Source of the DNA: Planctomycetes bacterium syqfu
GTDB taxonomy: Bacteria > Planctomycetota > Phycisphaerae > Phycisphaerales > Phycisphaeraceae
Direction of reading: 5' to 3'
NCBI GenBank assembly: GCA_020974905.1
Contig: CP087563.1
Location: 3,410,001-3,474,000, forward strand
Length of the DNA: 64,000 bases
Part shown: positions 1 through 8,067 of the stretch, piece by piece
How the letters are laid out: every line of letters starts with the position of its first letter
How positions within the stretch are numbered: position 1 is the stretch's first letter
Notes under the pieces: generated by a model
The model's input: only the letters and a program-made list of their open reading frames with translations
Told to the model about the DNA's origin: nothing
Database searches by the model: none
Translations under genes and position numbers: made by a program

Positions 1-1254
1 GACATGACCGAAGACCTGCACAAAAGCATGGAAAATCAAAAAGTTGCCATGCTCCATGCCCAGGACGCCATGCTCAGTGCCGAGAAAGCCAACCAACATA
101 AAAGTGAATTCCTGGCCACCATGAGTCATGAAATCCGCACGCCTCTCAACGGTATTCTGGGGATGGCCAGTGTGCTGGGGCAATCTGAACTCTCACGTGA
201 TCAGCGTAACCATTTGAACACCATCATCAACAGTTCCGACTCCCTCTTGACCATCATCAATGACATTCTCGACTTCTCGAAAATCGAGGCGGGCAAATTG
301 GAACTCGAGGAGATCATCTGCTCGCCAAGGCAAATTGCTGAAGGTGTCATTGAGTTGATCAGACCGCTGGCTGAACAGAAAAATCTTCAGCTTGATCTTG
401 AAGTGGATCACGACATTCCCAAATACATCATGAGTGACCCGGTGCGGTTGCGACAGGTGATGATGAACCTGCTTAACAATGCCACCAAGTTCACGGACAA
501 GGGTGCTGTGAAACTGCAATTGAGTGTGCGAAAAATGGCAAATAGACGCACCACCCTGCTCTGCTGCGTCCGTGATACGGGCATGGGCATCGACGAACAG
601 ACACGATTGAAACTCTTTGAAAAATTCAGCCAGGCCGACTCCTCCACCACGCGAAAACATGGTGGCACGGGATTGGGCTTAGCCATCTGCAAAAGTCTTG
701 TTGAACTGATGAACGGCCAGATCGGCATTGAAAGCCAGATCGGTCTCGGATCGAACTTCTGGTTCACCGTGGATTGCCCGCTGCCTGATGCACAACAGGT
801 CAAAGATGCTGACGAACAAATGCACACGCTCTATGCCATTCCCAAAGTTTCATTTGAGAATTGCAACATCCTGGTTGTCGATGACAACCCGATCAACCGT
901 ATGGTAGCAGGCAAGATGCTTCAGATGCTCAAAGCCAATGTGACGTTGTCCGACGGCGCAAACGATGCATTCGACAAGACACGTTCGACAGAATTTCATC
1001 TGGTTCTCATGGACTGCCAGATGCCTGACATCGATGGTTTTGAAGCTACACGGATGCTCCGCAATGTATGTCCGCATCACGCCACACCCGGTGATGTCCC
1101 GATCATTGCCCTGACCGCCAACGCCATGCCACAGGATCGTCAGCGTTGTCTGGATGCGGGGATGAATGACTTCCTGACCAAACCGATCAAGCTGGACCTG
1201 CTACAGAAAACGCTAGAAAAATGGCTCGCCAAACCGAAAATTGAGGCAGCCTGA
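1..1254 (+). CDS. Hybrid sensor histidine kinase/response regulator, 5' end outside window
   Basis: This is the C-terminal part of a two-component hybrid kinase; its sensor region lies upstream of the window, since the reading frame is open to base 1. Numbering from the ATG at base 4, a short helical linker leads into a HisKA domain with the phosphoacceptor His42 in SHEIRTPLNG. The HATPase domain follows with N box (LLNNATKF), G1 (DTGMGI) and G2 (GGTGLGLAI). A receiver domain begins at NILVVDDNP, with phosphoacceptor Asp337 (LMDCQMPDIDG) and the conserved Lys in LTKPI. The order HisKA-HATPase-REC matches BarA/ArcB-like hybrids, so phosphate would pass from His42 to Asp337 and on to a separate phosphotransfer protein. 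No partner regulator is seen here. The signal it senses cannot be told. Confidence 0.93.
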   Translation, partial: DMTEDLHKSMENQKVAMLHAQDAMLSAEKANQHKSEFLATMSHEIRTPLNGILGMASVLGQSELSRDQRNHLNTIINSSDSLLTIINDILDFSKIEAGKLELEEIICSPRQIAEGVIELIRPLAEQKNLQLDLEVDHDIPKYIMSDPVRLRQVMMNLLNNATKFTDKGAVKLQLSVRKMANRRTTLLCCVRDTGMGIDEQTRLKLFEKFSQADSSTTRKHGGTGLGLAICKSLVELMNGQIGIESQIGLGSNFWFTVDCPLPDAQQVKDADEQMHTLYAIPKVSFENCNILVVDDNPINRMVAGKMLQMLKANVTLSDGANDAFDKTRSTEFHLVLMDCQMPDIDGFEATRMLRNVCPHHATPGDVPIIALTANAMPQDRQRCLDAGMNDFLTKPIKLDLLQKTLEKWLAKPKIEAA

Positions 1255-1266
1255 TCGCCTGTTGTA

Positions 1267-1295
1267 TTTTCATTCACAATCACAGCGACTAGAAT
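1267..1295 (+). promoter_or_regulatory. Possible sigma-70 promoter for the alpha-galactosidase gene
   Basis: TTTTCA (1267-1272) and TAGAAT (1290-1295) are separated by 17 bases, 38 bases before the preferred ATG. The -10 box is good and the -35 box weak. It sits directly after the kinase stop codon, so the downstream gene could be transcribed on its own. Confidence 0.35.
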
Positions 1296-1333
1296 GATCC
1301 TCCTTGCACAACTTTCCAGGAGATCATTGGTCC

Positions 1334-3094
1334 ATGCAGCTCGAGAAGTGGAACGTCCCCATTACCGTCAACGGCGACCTCAAGTCCTTTGAATTGCAAA
1401 ACAATCTGCAATGTCTGGAACCGGGGCTCTGTTTCTACCACATCACGCTGCAATCACCGCAGGCCGACACCCCACCGGACATCTCGCTGAAATGGGATTG
1501 GCCCGGCGCACAAACGTTGGCACTATGGCATCCAACGCAAGGTCCAAAGCATAACCTTTCACCCATCTGGGGTGGTCCGCCGATGGAAAGTCGCTCGGCT
1601 TCCAGCGCGCCGGTCATGTCGGCCTATCACCTTGATGGCACCAATCGTCTGACCTTTGCATGCGATGACGCGCTGCATCCGGTGGGCATCAAAATCGGCG
1701 TCGTTGAAGAGACCGGATGCATGGCCTGCGAACTGCACCCCTTCCGTGGTCAGCGAAACGCGCAGGAACAATTCTCTTTCACACTCCGCCTGGATGTCCG
1801 TCAGATCACATTGACACAAGCCTTATCCGATACCGCCGAATGGTGGGAGTGCATGGATGGCTATCAGCCATTGGATGTGCCTGATGCGGGACTGCTGCCG
1901 ATGTATTCGACGTGGTACAGCTACCATCAATCCGTCGACAGCGCATCGATCGAAGCCGAATGCAAACTTGCTTATGACATGGGATGCCGCGCGGTCATCA
2001 TGGATGACGGTTGGCAGACCAACGACAACCAACGCGGCTATGCCTACACCGGTGACTGGCAACCCCAGCGACTCACCGACATCAAGGAGCATGTTCAGCG
2101 CGTCCACGACATGGGCATGAAGTACATCCTCTGGTACTCCGTCCCATTCGTCGGCTACGAAAGCGAAAACCACCAACGCTTCAAAGGCATGTATCTCCGC
2201 GACCTGGACACGGCCAAGGCATCCGTCCTTGACCCACGTTACCCGCAGGTCCGTGAGTTCCTGATCCAAACTTATCTTGATGCCCAACGCAAATGGGAAC
2301 TTGATGGTTTTAAACTCGACTTTGTCGACAGCTTCCGTGCACCTGAAACCGAGCATCCCGACGCCAAACCCGGCCGGGATATGGATGATGTTTACGAAGC
2401 CGTCGACGTACTGCTCAAAGACGTGGTCTATTCACTCAAGGCAGTGAACCCTGAAATTCTCATTGAGTTCCGCCAATCCTACATCGGCCCGTTGATGCGT
2501 TCTTATGGCAATTTGTTCCGTGCTGGTGACTGCCCGATGGACCCGGTGACCAACCGTGTGCAAACGCTTAATCTCCGCCTGCTCTCACGCGACACGGCAG
2601 TGCACAGTGACATGTTCATGTGGCATCCCGAGGAGTCCGTCGAAGCGGCTGCCCTGCAACTGCTCAACGTGTTCTTCAGCGTGCCCCAGGTGTCGGTCAA
2701 ACTTGCAAAAATCTCCGACGCACAACGTGCGATGCTCAAGCATTACCTGGGACTGTGGATCAAACTCCGCGACACGCTCATGCACGGCAAACTCCGTGTC
2801 TCTGACCCGCATCAGAACTACACCTATGCCTATACGCTGGATGACAAAAACATTGTCGGCCTGATGTTCACCGGACGCATGATGAAAGTCTGCGAACTGC
2901 ACATCCCCGATCATTACTACATCAACAGTTCCCCCATCCCCGGCATGATCCTCCAAAGCAGACGTGGTATGCACGGCGCGTGGACCATCACCGACTGCCT
3001 GGGCAACACCGTGGCCAACGGCCAACTCACCGGCACCACGCTGCAACACTTCGACGTCCCCGTCGCAGGCATGCTGCATCTGACGTTGATTTGA
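1334..3094 (+). CDS. GH36-type alpha-galactosidase (melibiase-like)
   Basis: Predicted to hydrolyse alpha-galactosides with retention. The protein (586 aa) has an N-terminal beta-sandwich, a (beta/alpha)8 barrel starting near YSTWYSYHQ, and a C-terminal beta domain, the usual GH36/clan GH-D order. Asp329 in DGFKLDFVDSF fits the nucleophile strand and Asp399 in FRAGDCPMDP fits the general acid; ILWYSVPFVG and DDGWQ are further family-like motifs. A TTG 30 bases upstream (1304) is in frame, but the ATG at 1334 has AGGAG (1318-1322) at good spacing, so I chose it. There is no signal peptide, so it should act in the cytoplasm on imported oligosaccharides. It faces a convergent epimerase-like gene across a long palindrome. 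Substrate specificity within clan D is inferred. Confidence 0.85.
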   Translation: MQLEKWNVPITVNGDLKSFELQNNLQCLEPGLCFYHITLQSPQADTPPDISLKWDWPGAQTLALWHPTQGPKHNLSPIWGGPPMESRSASSAPVMSAYHLDGTNRLTFACDDALHPVGIKIGVVEETGCMACELHPFRGQRNAQEQFSFTLRLDVRQITLTQALSDTAEWWECMDGYQPLDVPDAGLLPMYSTWYSYHQSVDSASIEAECKLAYDMGCRAVIMDDGWQTNDNQRGYAYTGDWQPQRLTDIKEHVQRVHDMGMKYILWYSVPFVGYESENHQRFKGMYLRDLDTAKASVLDPRYPQVREFLIQTYLDAQRKWELDGFKLDFVDSFRAPETEHPDAKPGRDMDDVYEAVDVLLKDVVYSLKAVNPEILIEFRQSYIGPLMRSYGNLFRAGDCPMDPVTNRVQTLNLRLLSRDTAVHSDMFMWHPEESVEAAALQLLNVFFSVPQVSVKLAKISDAQRAMLKHYLGLWIKLRDTLMHGKLRVSDPHQNYTYAYTLDDKNIVGLMFTGRMMKVCELHIPDHYYINSSPIPGMILQSRRGMHGAWTITDCLGNTVANGQLTGTTLQHFDVPVAGMLHLTLI

Positions 3095-3110
3095 AATTTA
3101 AAGACAATTT

Positions 3111-3331
3111 TTTACCGCAGAGGCGCAGAGGACGCAGAGTTAAGAGAGAGTAAAGACAAAATTATGATCAAGCCCAATGCTGAACGTAGTGAAGCATGGG
3201 ATGGGTTTGATGTGCAATGGTGTTAATAGAAATCCCAGTCTTCACTACGTTCAGACTTGGGCTTGATTGATATTAAAAACGAATTTTTCTATGCCTTGCG
3301 ACTCTGCGTCCTCTGCGCCTCTGCGGTGAAA
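3111..3331. repeat. Composite palindromic element, copy 1 (nested inverted repeats)
   Basis: The outer arms at 3114-3140 and 3301-3327 are a perfect 27-bp inverted repeat built from GCAGAG-like units. Inside lies a second, nearly perfect inverted repeat (3168-3201 with 3233-3266) of unrelated sequence. The element lies between convergent genes and could fold into a long RNA hairpin that ends transcription from both sides. A second element with nearly the same outer arms but another inner palindrome is at 56900-57102. It encodes no protein, so it resembles a miniature mobile or REP-like element. Confidence 0.85.
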
Positions 3332-3341
3332 ATATTTCTTA

Positions 3342-4214
3342 TCACAACACCGCGCGCAGCGCGTCTTCGAGTTGGGGCAGATCAAACGTGAAACCCGCAT
3401 GACGCAGTGCCTTGGGATCGACGCGCGTACTGGCCAGCAGTAACTCGTTGGCCATCTCCCCCATCGCCAACTTCACTGCAAAAGCAGGTGTCGGCAGGAT
3501 CGTTGGCCGCTTAAGCACGCGCCCCAGTGTCTTGACGAATTCATAACAGGTCACCGCATGCGGCGCGACCATGTTCACCGGGCCGACTGCGTCCTCGGTT
3601 TGAATCACATGCGTGATGGCGCGGACCACGTCCTGCAGCGTGATCCATGACCAGTATTGTTCACCATTGCCGATGACGCCACCGAGTCCGAGCTTGAAAG
3701 GTAAACGCATCTTGGCAAGTGCGCCGCCGCGACGATCAAGCACCATCCCAAGTCGGGCATGGGCGACACGGATGCCCGCATCACGCGCTTCGTCTGCTGC
3801 GGCTTCCCAATCCCCAGCGACCTCTGCCAGAAAACCGTCACCCGGTTCGTCATCTTCAGTGAGCAGGCGGCTGCCGCGTGATCCGTAGATGCCCACCGCC
3901 GAGGCCACGACAAAAACCTTGGGCTTGTCACGGGTTTGAGCCATGCGCGAAGCGAGCAATGCGGTGGAGTTCACGCGACTGTTACGGATGGTTTGCTTGT
4001 AGTCGTCAGTCCAGCGTTTATCAGCAATGCCCGCGCCCCCCAGATGGACGATGGCGTCATAGCCTTTGACGCGATGCGTATCCAACTCGCCCAGCGCAGG
4101 ATTCCACCCACCCAGTCCGCGGACCAGGGGGACCACATCGTGCCCCAAGTTGGAAAGATGTTCGCTTAAGGCAGCCCCGACCAAGCCGCTGCTACCAGCA
4201 ATAAGAACACGCAT
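3342..4214 (-). CDS. TIGR01777-family NAD(P)-binding epimerase-like protein
   Basis: A 290-residue extended short-chain dehydrogenase-like protein. The N-terminal Rossmann motif is clear: MRVLIAGSSGLVG, with glycines at 7, 10 and 13. VHLGGAGIADKRWT, VVASAVGIYGSRG and the C-terminal ALRHAGF-type segment are typical of the YfcH/SulA-like TIGR01777 group, whose biochemical role is poorly defined. The Ser/Tyr pair (ASAVGIYG) is present. It starts with ATG at 4214. It is a single gene between two repeat elements, reading toward the alpha-galactosidase. The family call is firm; the reaction is unknown. Confidence 0.85.
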   Translation of the reverse strand: MRVLIAGSSGLVGAALSEHLSNLGHDVVPLVRGLGGWNPALGELDTHRVKGYDAIVHLGGAGIADKRWTDDYKQTIRNSRVNSTALLASRMAQTRDKPKVFVVASAVGIYGSRGSRLLTEDDEPGDGFLAEVAGDWEAAADEARDAGIRVAHARLGMVLDRRGGALAKMRLPFKLGLGGVIGNGEQYWSWITLQDVVRAITHVIQTEDAVGPVNMVAPHAVTCYEFVKTLGRVLKRPTILPTPAFAVKLAMGEMANELLLASTRVDPKALRHAGFTFDLPQLEDALRAVL

Positions 4215-4320
4215 GCGCCCTAACCCTCTCTAAAGTGACAACTTCGGCCATTATAACGCCCGGCAGTGGTCGTCCGTCAATAGTGAACGCTGCTCGCCAG
4301 GGCAAAAGCCAGAACTTGAG

Positions 4321-4430
4321 GGACTGGGGACTAGCCACCAGGGACCAGGACCAAGACATTCATATCGTGTCGTTATACTTGCATTTGTGTCTTCTGCCTA
4401 GTCCCTGGTCGCTAGTCGCTAGTCCCGATT
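4321..4430. repeat. Imperfect inverted repeat rich in CTAGTCCCTGG units
   Basis: Left part around 4326-4350 (GGGACTAGCCACCAGGGACC) and right part around 4398-4426 (CTAGTCCCTGGTC, then repeated CTAGTC units) are mutually complementary with short direct repeats inside. The stretch 4215-4463 holds no convincing gene; this palindrome is its only visible structure. Confidence 0.6.
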
Positions 4431-4464
4431 TGCAATACAATCACTCTCACTTCAAAAGATTGAC

Positions 4465-4493
4465 TTTACAAAACCATGTCCAGTCGCTAGAAT
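4465..4493 (+). promoter_or_regulatory. Sigma-70 promoter for rpsP-trmD
   Basis: TTTACA (4465-4470), a 17-base spacer, then TAGAAT (4488-4493). Each box differs from consensus at one position and it lies 70 bases before the rpsP start, so it is a strong candidate for the ribosomal protein/tRNA methylase operon. Confidence 0.6.
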
Positions 4494-4563
4494 TTCCGAT
4501 TCTGCATCGGGCGAACCCGGCAGATTTTTAAATTGACGAAACTTCCTTAGGGAGAAGTAAATC

Positions 4564-4821
4564 GTGGTTCGAATTCGTATGAAGCGTTTTGGCAGACGGC
4601 ACGCGCCGTATTATCGTCTCTGTGTCATGGATCAGCGCGCCCCGCGTGACGGTCAGGCCATCGAAGAGGTCGGCACCTACGACCCGATGGAAAAGGATGA
4701 CAGCAAGGCCCTGAATCTCAAGGCCGACCGCATCCAGCACTGGCTCTCCGTTGGTGCTCAGCCCAGCGACACCGTCAAGAGCCTGCTGCGCAAAGCTGAA
4801 GTCATTCCTTCAGCCAAGTAA
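4564..4821 (+). CDS. rpsP: 30S ribosomal protein S16
   Basis: An 85-residue protein of normal length for bacterial S16, a small-subunit protein needed for 30S assembly. The N-terminus VRIRMKRFGRRHAPYYRLCV and the segment IEEVGTYDPM are diagnostic. The start is GTG at 4564, preceded by an AGGGAGAA Shine-Dalgarno at normal spacing. trmD follows after 63 bases, the classical order, and a strong promoter lies upstream. The usual neighbours ffh and rplS are absent from this window, so the operon is reduced here. Confidence 0.98.
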   Translation: MVRIRMKRFGRRHAPYYRLCVMDQRAPRDGQAIEEVGTYDPMEKDDSKALNLKADRIQHWLSVGAQPSDTVKSLLRKAEVIPSAK

Positions 4822-4837
4822 TTTCTGAACATTCTCC

Positions 4838-4868
4838 AATCCGGACGTAGCCATCTTGCGTCCGGATT
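4838..4868 (+). promoter_or_regulatory. Ten-base-pair hairpin between rpsP and trmD
   Basis: AATCCGGACG (4838-4847) pairs perfectly with CGTCCGGATT (4859-4868) around an 11-base loop. No strong T tract follows, and the trmD ATG is only 16 bases downstream. It could be an attenuator, an RNA-processing site or a brake on trmD translation, which fits the known need for far less TrmD than S16. Confidence 0.5.
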
Positions 4869-4884
4869 GTTGTCTGGTATTGTC

Positions 4885-5628
4885 ATGCGCATCGACGTTC
4901 TGACGCTCTTTCCGGAGATGTTTACCAGCGTTTTGGGATCCAGCATCCTCAAGCGCGCGGCAGACCCGAATTTGCATGCCAACAAAGAGGATGGGCCGAC
5001 TGATCCCCCAGTCAGTTATCACGTCACGGACATCCGTGATTTTGCCAACGATAAACACAATAAACTCGACAAACCTCCCTACGGCGGCGGCCCGGGGATG
5101 GTGATGCAATGCCAGCCGATCTATGACGCTGTCATGTCCGTCGAGGCGTTGGACAGCCGCCCTGCCACCCGGATTCACATGACGCCCCAGGGTCGCAGAC
5201 TGGATCAAGCTTTGGTCCAGGAATTGGCGTCACATCCCCGACTGCTGATTATTGCAGGTCACTACGAAGGCATCGACGAACGCGTGATCCAGGAACTGGC
5301 TCCCATGGAGATCAGTATCGGTGATTACGTGCTCTCCGGCGGTGAGCTGCCTGCGATGACGTTGATTGACTCGGTGGTCCGTCTGCAAAAAGGTGTGCTC
5401 GGCGATGAGACATCCGCGGACTATGAAAGTTTTTCACCGGGTGCTGAGGGTTTGCTGGACTGCCCACATTACACGCGCCCGCCGGAGTGGATGGGGATGA
5501 AGGTGCCCGACATTCTGCTTTCGGGCAATCATGCCAGGATCGATGCATGGCGACGCGAACAGTCGCTGCTCCGTACCCAGGAACGTCGGCCGGACCTGCT
5601 TGCCAAGCCTGCAGATGATGCTCAGTGA
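4885..5628 (+). CDS. trmD: tRNA (guanine-N1-)-methyltransferase TrmD
   Basis: Methylates G37 of tRNAs with S-adenosylmethionine, preventing frameshifting. The 247-residue protein begins [13 protein letters not shown]. It shows the SPOUT trefoil-knot motifs [23 protein letters not shown] and [14 protein letters not shown], then [13 protein letters not shown] near the C-terminus, all standard for TrmD. TTG codons at 4867 and 4870 are in frame but would add six atypical residues and fall in the hairpin, so the ATG at 4885 is preferred. It has no obvious Shine-Dalgarno, so translation may be coupled to rpsP or limited by the hairpin. Its 3' end overlaps the convergent zinc-ribbon gene by 7 bases. 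Confidence 0.97.
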   Translation: MRIDVLTLFPEMFTSVLGSSILKRAADPNLHANKEDGPTDPPVSYHVTDIRDFANDKHNKLDKPPYGGGPGMVMQCQPIYDAVMSVEALDSRPATRIHMTPQGRRLDQALVQELASHPRLLIIAGHYEGIDERVIQELAPMEISIGDYVLSGGELPAMTLIDSVVRLQKGVLGDETSADYESFSPGAEGLLDCPHYTRPPEWMGMKVPDILLSGNHARIDAWRREQSLLRTQERRPDLLAKPADDAQ

Positions 5629-6242
5629 TTCGCCCACCAGATCGCCAATCCCAAAATCAAAACAAATAACCCGATAGCCAAAGCAATACCTTTGGTCGTG
5701 ATCACTTGTCTGGTATCTGCACCACAGTTTGGGCAGATAAACACAGGCAAGCCGCCCCACTCGGTATCGCGTGGACATTGGGATGATTGCACCTTCATGC
5801 CACACTTGGGGCACATTTGATATTCCAGTTTGCCGACTTCTTTGGGCTGTAGCGAGATGGCATCCGCCGCAAACGGGTCGGGATCATCAAGGCCAGATTG
5901 ACCTTGTTCATCGGCTTTCCAAGCTTCATGTTCAGGGAGCATGTGATCGGAAACGAATGTTTGCAGATCATCACAGATAATCGTCTCCGGCCAAGGAAGA
6001 CGCTCCTGCGTGCGTGACCATGTCAGATGCACAATGGCAACACGCCCTGAACCATCGAGTAACTCAAACAGACAATCATCCGAGGCATCATGTCGGGCGA
6101 TCAAGCGCACAGGGACTTGATAGAGCACATGCCCCGGGCCGACTTCGCGTTCCAATTGCTCATGGAACTGCTCGTGAAAGACCACATCCTGATCAGCAGT
6201 CGACCACCAGGGATCGAGATATTCAATCGACTCGGAGGACAC
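5622..6242 (-). CDS. Zinc-ribbon protein with C-terminal membrane helix, function unknown
   Basis: A 206-residue protein that I do not recognise as a named family. Residues 1-125 form an acidic soluble domain with aromatic-rich segments ([24 protein letters not shown]). A four-cysteine zinc ribbon follows: MCPKCGMKV and [10 protein letters not shown]. The last 25 residues are a single hydrophobic helix ([17 protein letters not shown]), which would anchor the protein by its tail with the ribbon near the membrane. The soluble part may have a role in binding or signalling. It converges on trmD with a 7-base overlap, and the FMN reductase gene lies 23 bases upstream on the same strand, so the two may be co-transcribed. 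Confidence 0.75.
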   Translation of the reverse strand: MSSESIEYLDPWWSTADQDVVFHEQFHEQLEREVGPGHVLYQVPVRLIARHDASDDCLFELLDGSGRVAIVHLTWSRTQERLPWPETIICDDLQTFVSDHMLPEHEAWKADEQGQSGLDDPDPFAADAISLQPKEVGKLEYQMCPKCGMKVQSSQCPRDTEWGGLPVFICPNCGADTRQVITTKGIALAIGLFVLILGLAIWWANH

Positions 6243-6265
6243 GGTATGCTCCCGATGCCAAAAGA

Positions 6266-6835
6266 TCAGGCAATGCTGCGCGTCACCTTGACCATGGCTT
6301 TGACCATGTCTTCAAGGCGCATTTTGGTGGCTTCGTCGGTGATTGAGCCACCGTCTGCAAAGACATCGCTGCCGTTGGGGACCGCGACTTGCTGGGGAAT
6401 GACGAGACAGCCGATATTGCCAAAGATCTCACGGACATGTCGCAGGACGCGCATCGCACCAAGCGCGCCGGGTGAGGTGCCCATGACACCGACCACTTTG
6501 CCGGTAAACGCACCGAGGCGGGGTTCGCCTTCCTGTGGGCGACTGAGCCAATCAATGGTGTTCTTGAGCAGTGGTGTGACGGAACTGTTGTACTCAGGGC
6601 AGGCAACCATGATGCCATCCGCTTCCTTGAACAGCGGGTAAAGCTTGAGCATGGCATCGGGATAACCTTGCGCTTCTTCGAGATCACCATCGTAGAGCGG
6701 CATGGGATAATCCGCCAGATCGATGAAGGTGACTTCAACCCCCAGGCGCCCTGCCATTTCCGCAGCGGCTTTGGCGAGTTTCTTGTTCAGTGAATCCTTA
6801 CGGGCACTGCCGGCAAATGCGATGAGCTTGGGCAT
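6266..6835 (-). CDS. NADPH-dependent FMN reductase family protein
   Basis: A flavodoxin-like quinone/FMN reductase of 189 aa. The N-terminus MPKLIAFAGSARKDSLNKKL contains the phosphate-binding GSxRxxSxN loop, and ACPEYNSSVTPLLKNTIDWLSR is the second signature of this family (ChrR/YieF/ArsH-like). It likely reduces quinones, azo compounds or metal ions using FMN and NAD(P)H in the cytoplasm. A TTG 33 bases further upstream is in frame, but ATG 6835 directly precedes the conserved beta strand and has AAAGGT upstream, so I use it. It is probably transcribed with the zinc-ribbon gene 23 bases downstream. The natural substrate cannot be told. Confidence 0.9.
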   Translation of the reverse strand: MPKLIAFAGSARKDSLNKKLAKAAAEMAGRLGVEVTFIDLADYPMPLYDGDLEEAQGYPDAMLKLYPLFKEADGIMVACPEYNSSVTPLLKNTIDWLSRPQEGEPRLGAFTGKVVGVMGTSPGALGAMRVLRHVREIFGNIGCLVIPQQVAVPNGSDVFADGGSITDEATKMRLEDMVKAMVKVTRSIA

Positions 6836-6941
6836 CGTCAGACCTTTCTTGTCATGAGGTAAAAGCAAGTTTGCTCAGCCTGCATTATCGGTACAGATGC
6901 TGGGGCTGCAAGCGGAGAGGGATGAAAAATCCATCAGGCTC

Positions 6942-6969
6942 TTGCAACGGAAAAAAACCTCGCTATCCT
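6942..6969 (+). promoter_or_regulatory. Possible promoter for the hydroxyacid dehydrogenase gene
   Basis: TTGCAA (6942-6947) and TATCCT (6964-6969) are 16 bases apart, about 50 bases before the ATG at 7019. Both boxes match consensus at four of six positions, so this is only moderate evidence. Confidence 0.35.
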
Positions 6970-7018
6970 GTTAGGCTCGATTGACTTTTTTATTTAACCC
7001 CTAATTCGGAGCGGTACG

Positions 7019-7984
7019 ATGCGCATCCTGTTGACCACGACTTCCTACCAGGACACCCCCGGCAGACACCACGATCTTCTCAAGGCTTCAGGCCACGAAA
7101 TCATCACAGGCCGCGGGCCGCTACCCGAAGACGAAATGCTGCGTTTGGTCACCGAAGATGGTGGCGTTGACGGTTTGCTTAACGGCGATGATGCGATCAC
7201 CCGCAAGGTCATCGAAGCTGCCTTACCCCGACTCAAAGCCATCAGCAAGTACGGTATCGGCCTTGACAGTGTCGACGTACAGGCTGCGACGGATTTGAAA
7301 GTCCCCGTGCTTTTCACCCCCGGTGTCAATCACACCACCGTTGCTGAACACAGCTTTGGTTTGATGATCAGTCTTGCCAAGCACTTCCATGCGGAAATCA
7401 GCCATGTCAAGAACGGCAGCTGGAAGCGTATCACCGGCAGCGAACTGGCGGGTAAAACGCTGGGTATCATCGGCTTGGGTCGCATCGGCAAGGAAGTCGC
7501 CAAGCGTGCCATCGCCTTTGACATGAACGTCGTCGCCTTTGACATTTACCCCGACAGAGAGTTTGCCAACCAGTTCGGCATCGAAATGCTCGATTCAGCT
7601 GACGCCGTGGCTGATGTCGCCGACGTGCTGAGTCTGCACATGTTCCTGACAGATGAAAACCGTGGGTACATCAATGCTGACCGCATCAGCCGCATGAAAG
7701 ACAACGCGATGATCATCAACTGCGCCCGTGGCGGTCTGATCAATGAAGCCGATGTCGCTGAGGCATGCAAGAGCGGTAAACTTTTGGGCTATGCAGCGGA
7801 CGTGCTGGATCACGAACCGATCAAGGCCCCGCACATCTTCCAGGACATCGACAACATCATCATCACCCCACACATCGGCAGCCGCACCTTTGAGTCCGTC
7901 GAACGCCAGGCGTTGATGTCCACTCAGAACCTGCTGAACGTTCTGGACGGCAAAGCACCACTGGCTCAAGCCAACAAGTTCTGA
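7019..7984 (+). CDS. D-2-hydroxyacid dehydrogenase (phosphoglycerate dehydrogenase-like)
   Basis: NAD-dependent oxidation of a D-2-hydroxyacid or the reverse reduction. The 321-residue protein has a substrate domain, the Rossmann motif GKTLGIIGLGRIG (residues 145-157), and the catalytic set Arg237 (NCARGGLI), Glu266 (DVLDHEP) and His285 (ITPHIGS). It lacks the C-terminal ACT/ASB domains of full-length SerA, so it could be a short 3-phosphoglycerate dehydrogenase or a glyoxylate/hydroxypyruvate reductase. GGAG precedes the ATG. It stands alone, with a possible promoter upstream. In a strain that degrades uronates or galactonates, such an enzyme could also serve a sugar-acid pathway, but this is inference. 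Confidence 0.9.
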   Translation: MRILLTTTSYQDTPGRHHDLLKASGHEIITGRGPLPEDEMLRLVTEDGGVDGLLNGDDAITRKVIEAALPRLKAISKYGIGLDSVDVQAATDLKVPVLFTPGVNHTTVAEHSFGLMISLAKHFHAEISHVKNGSWKRITGSELAGKTLGIIGLGRIGKEVAKRAIAFDMNVVAFDIYPDREFANQFGIEMLDSADAVADVADVLSLHMFLTDENRGYINADRISRMKDNAMIINCARGGLINEADVAEACKSGKLLGYAADVLDHEPIKAPHIFQDIDNIIITPHIGSRTFESVERQALMSTQNLLNVLDGKAPLAQANKF

Positions 7985-8067
7985 TGCCTTAGTGATGTGC
8001 CAATCCATCAGATCATGTATCATGCTCTTTGTGTTGAACTTCAGTTGTTAAGAGTACAAGCTATCTC

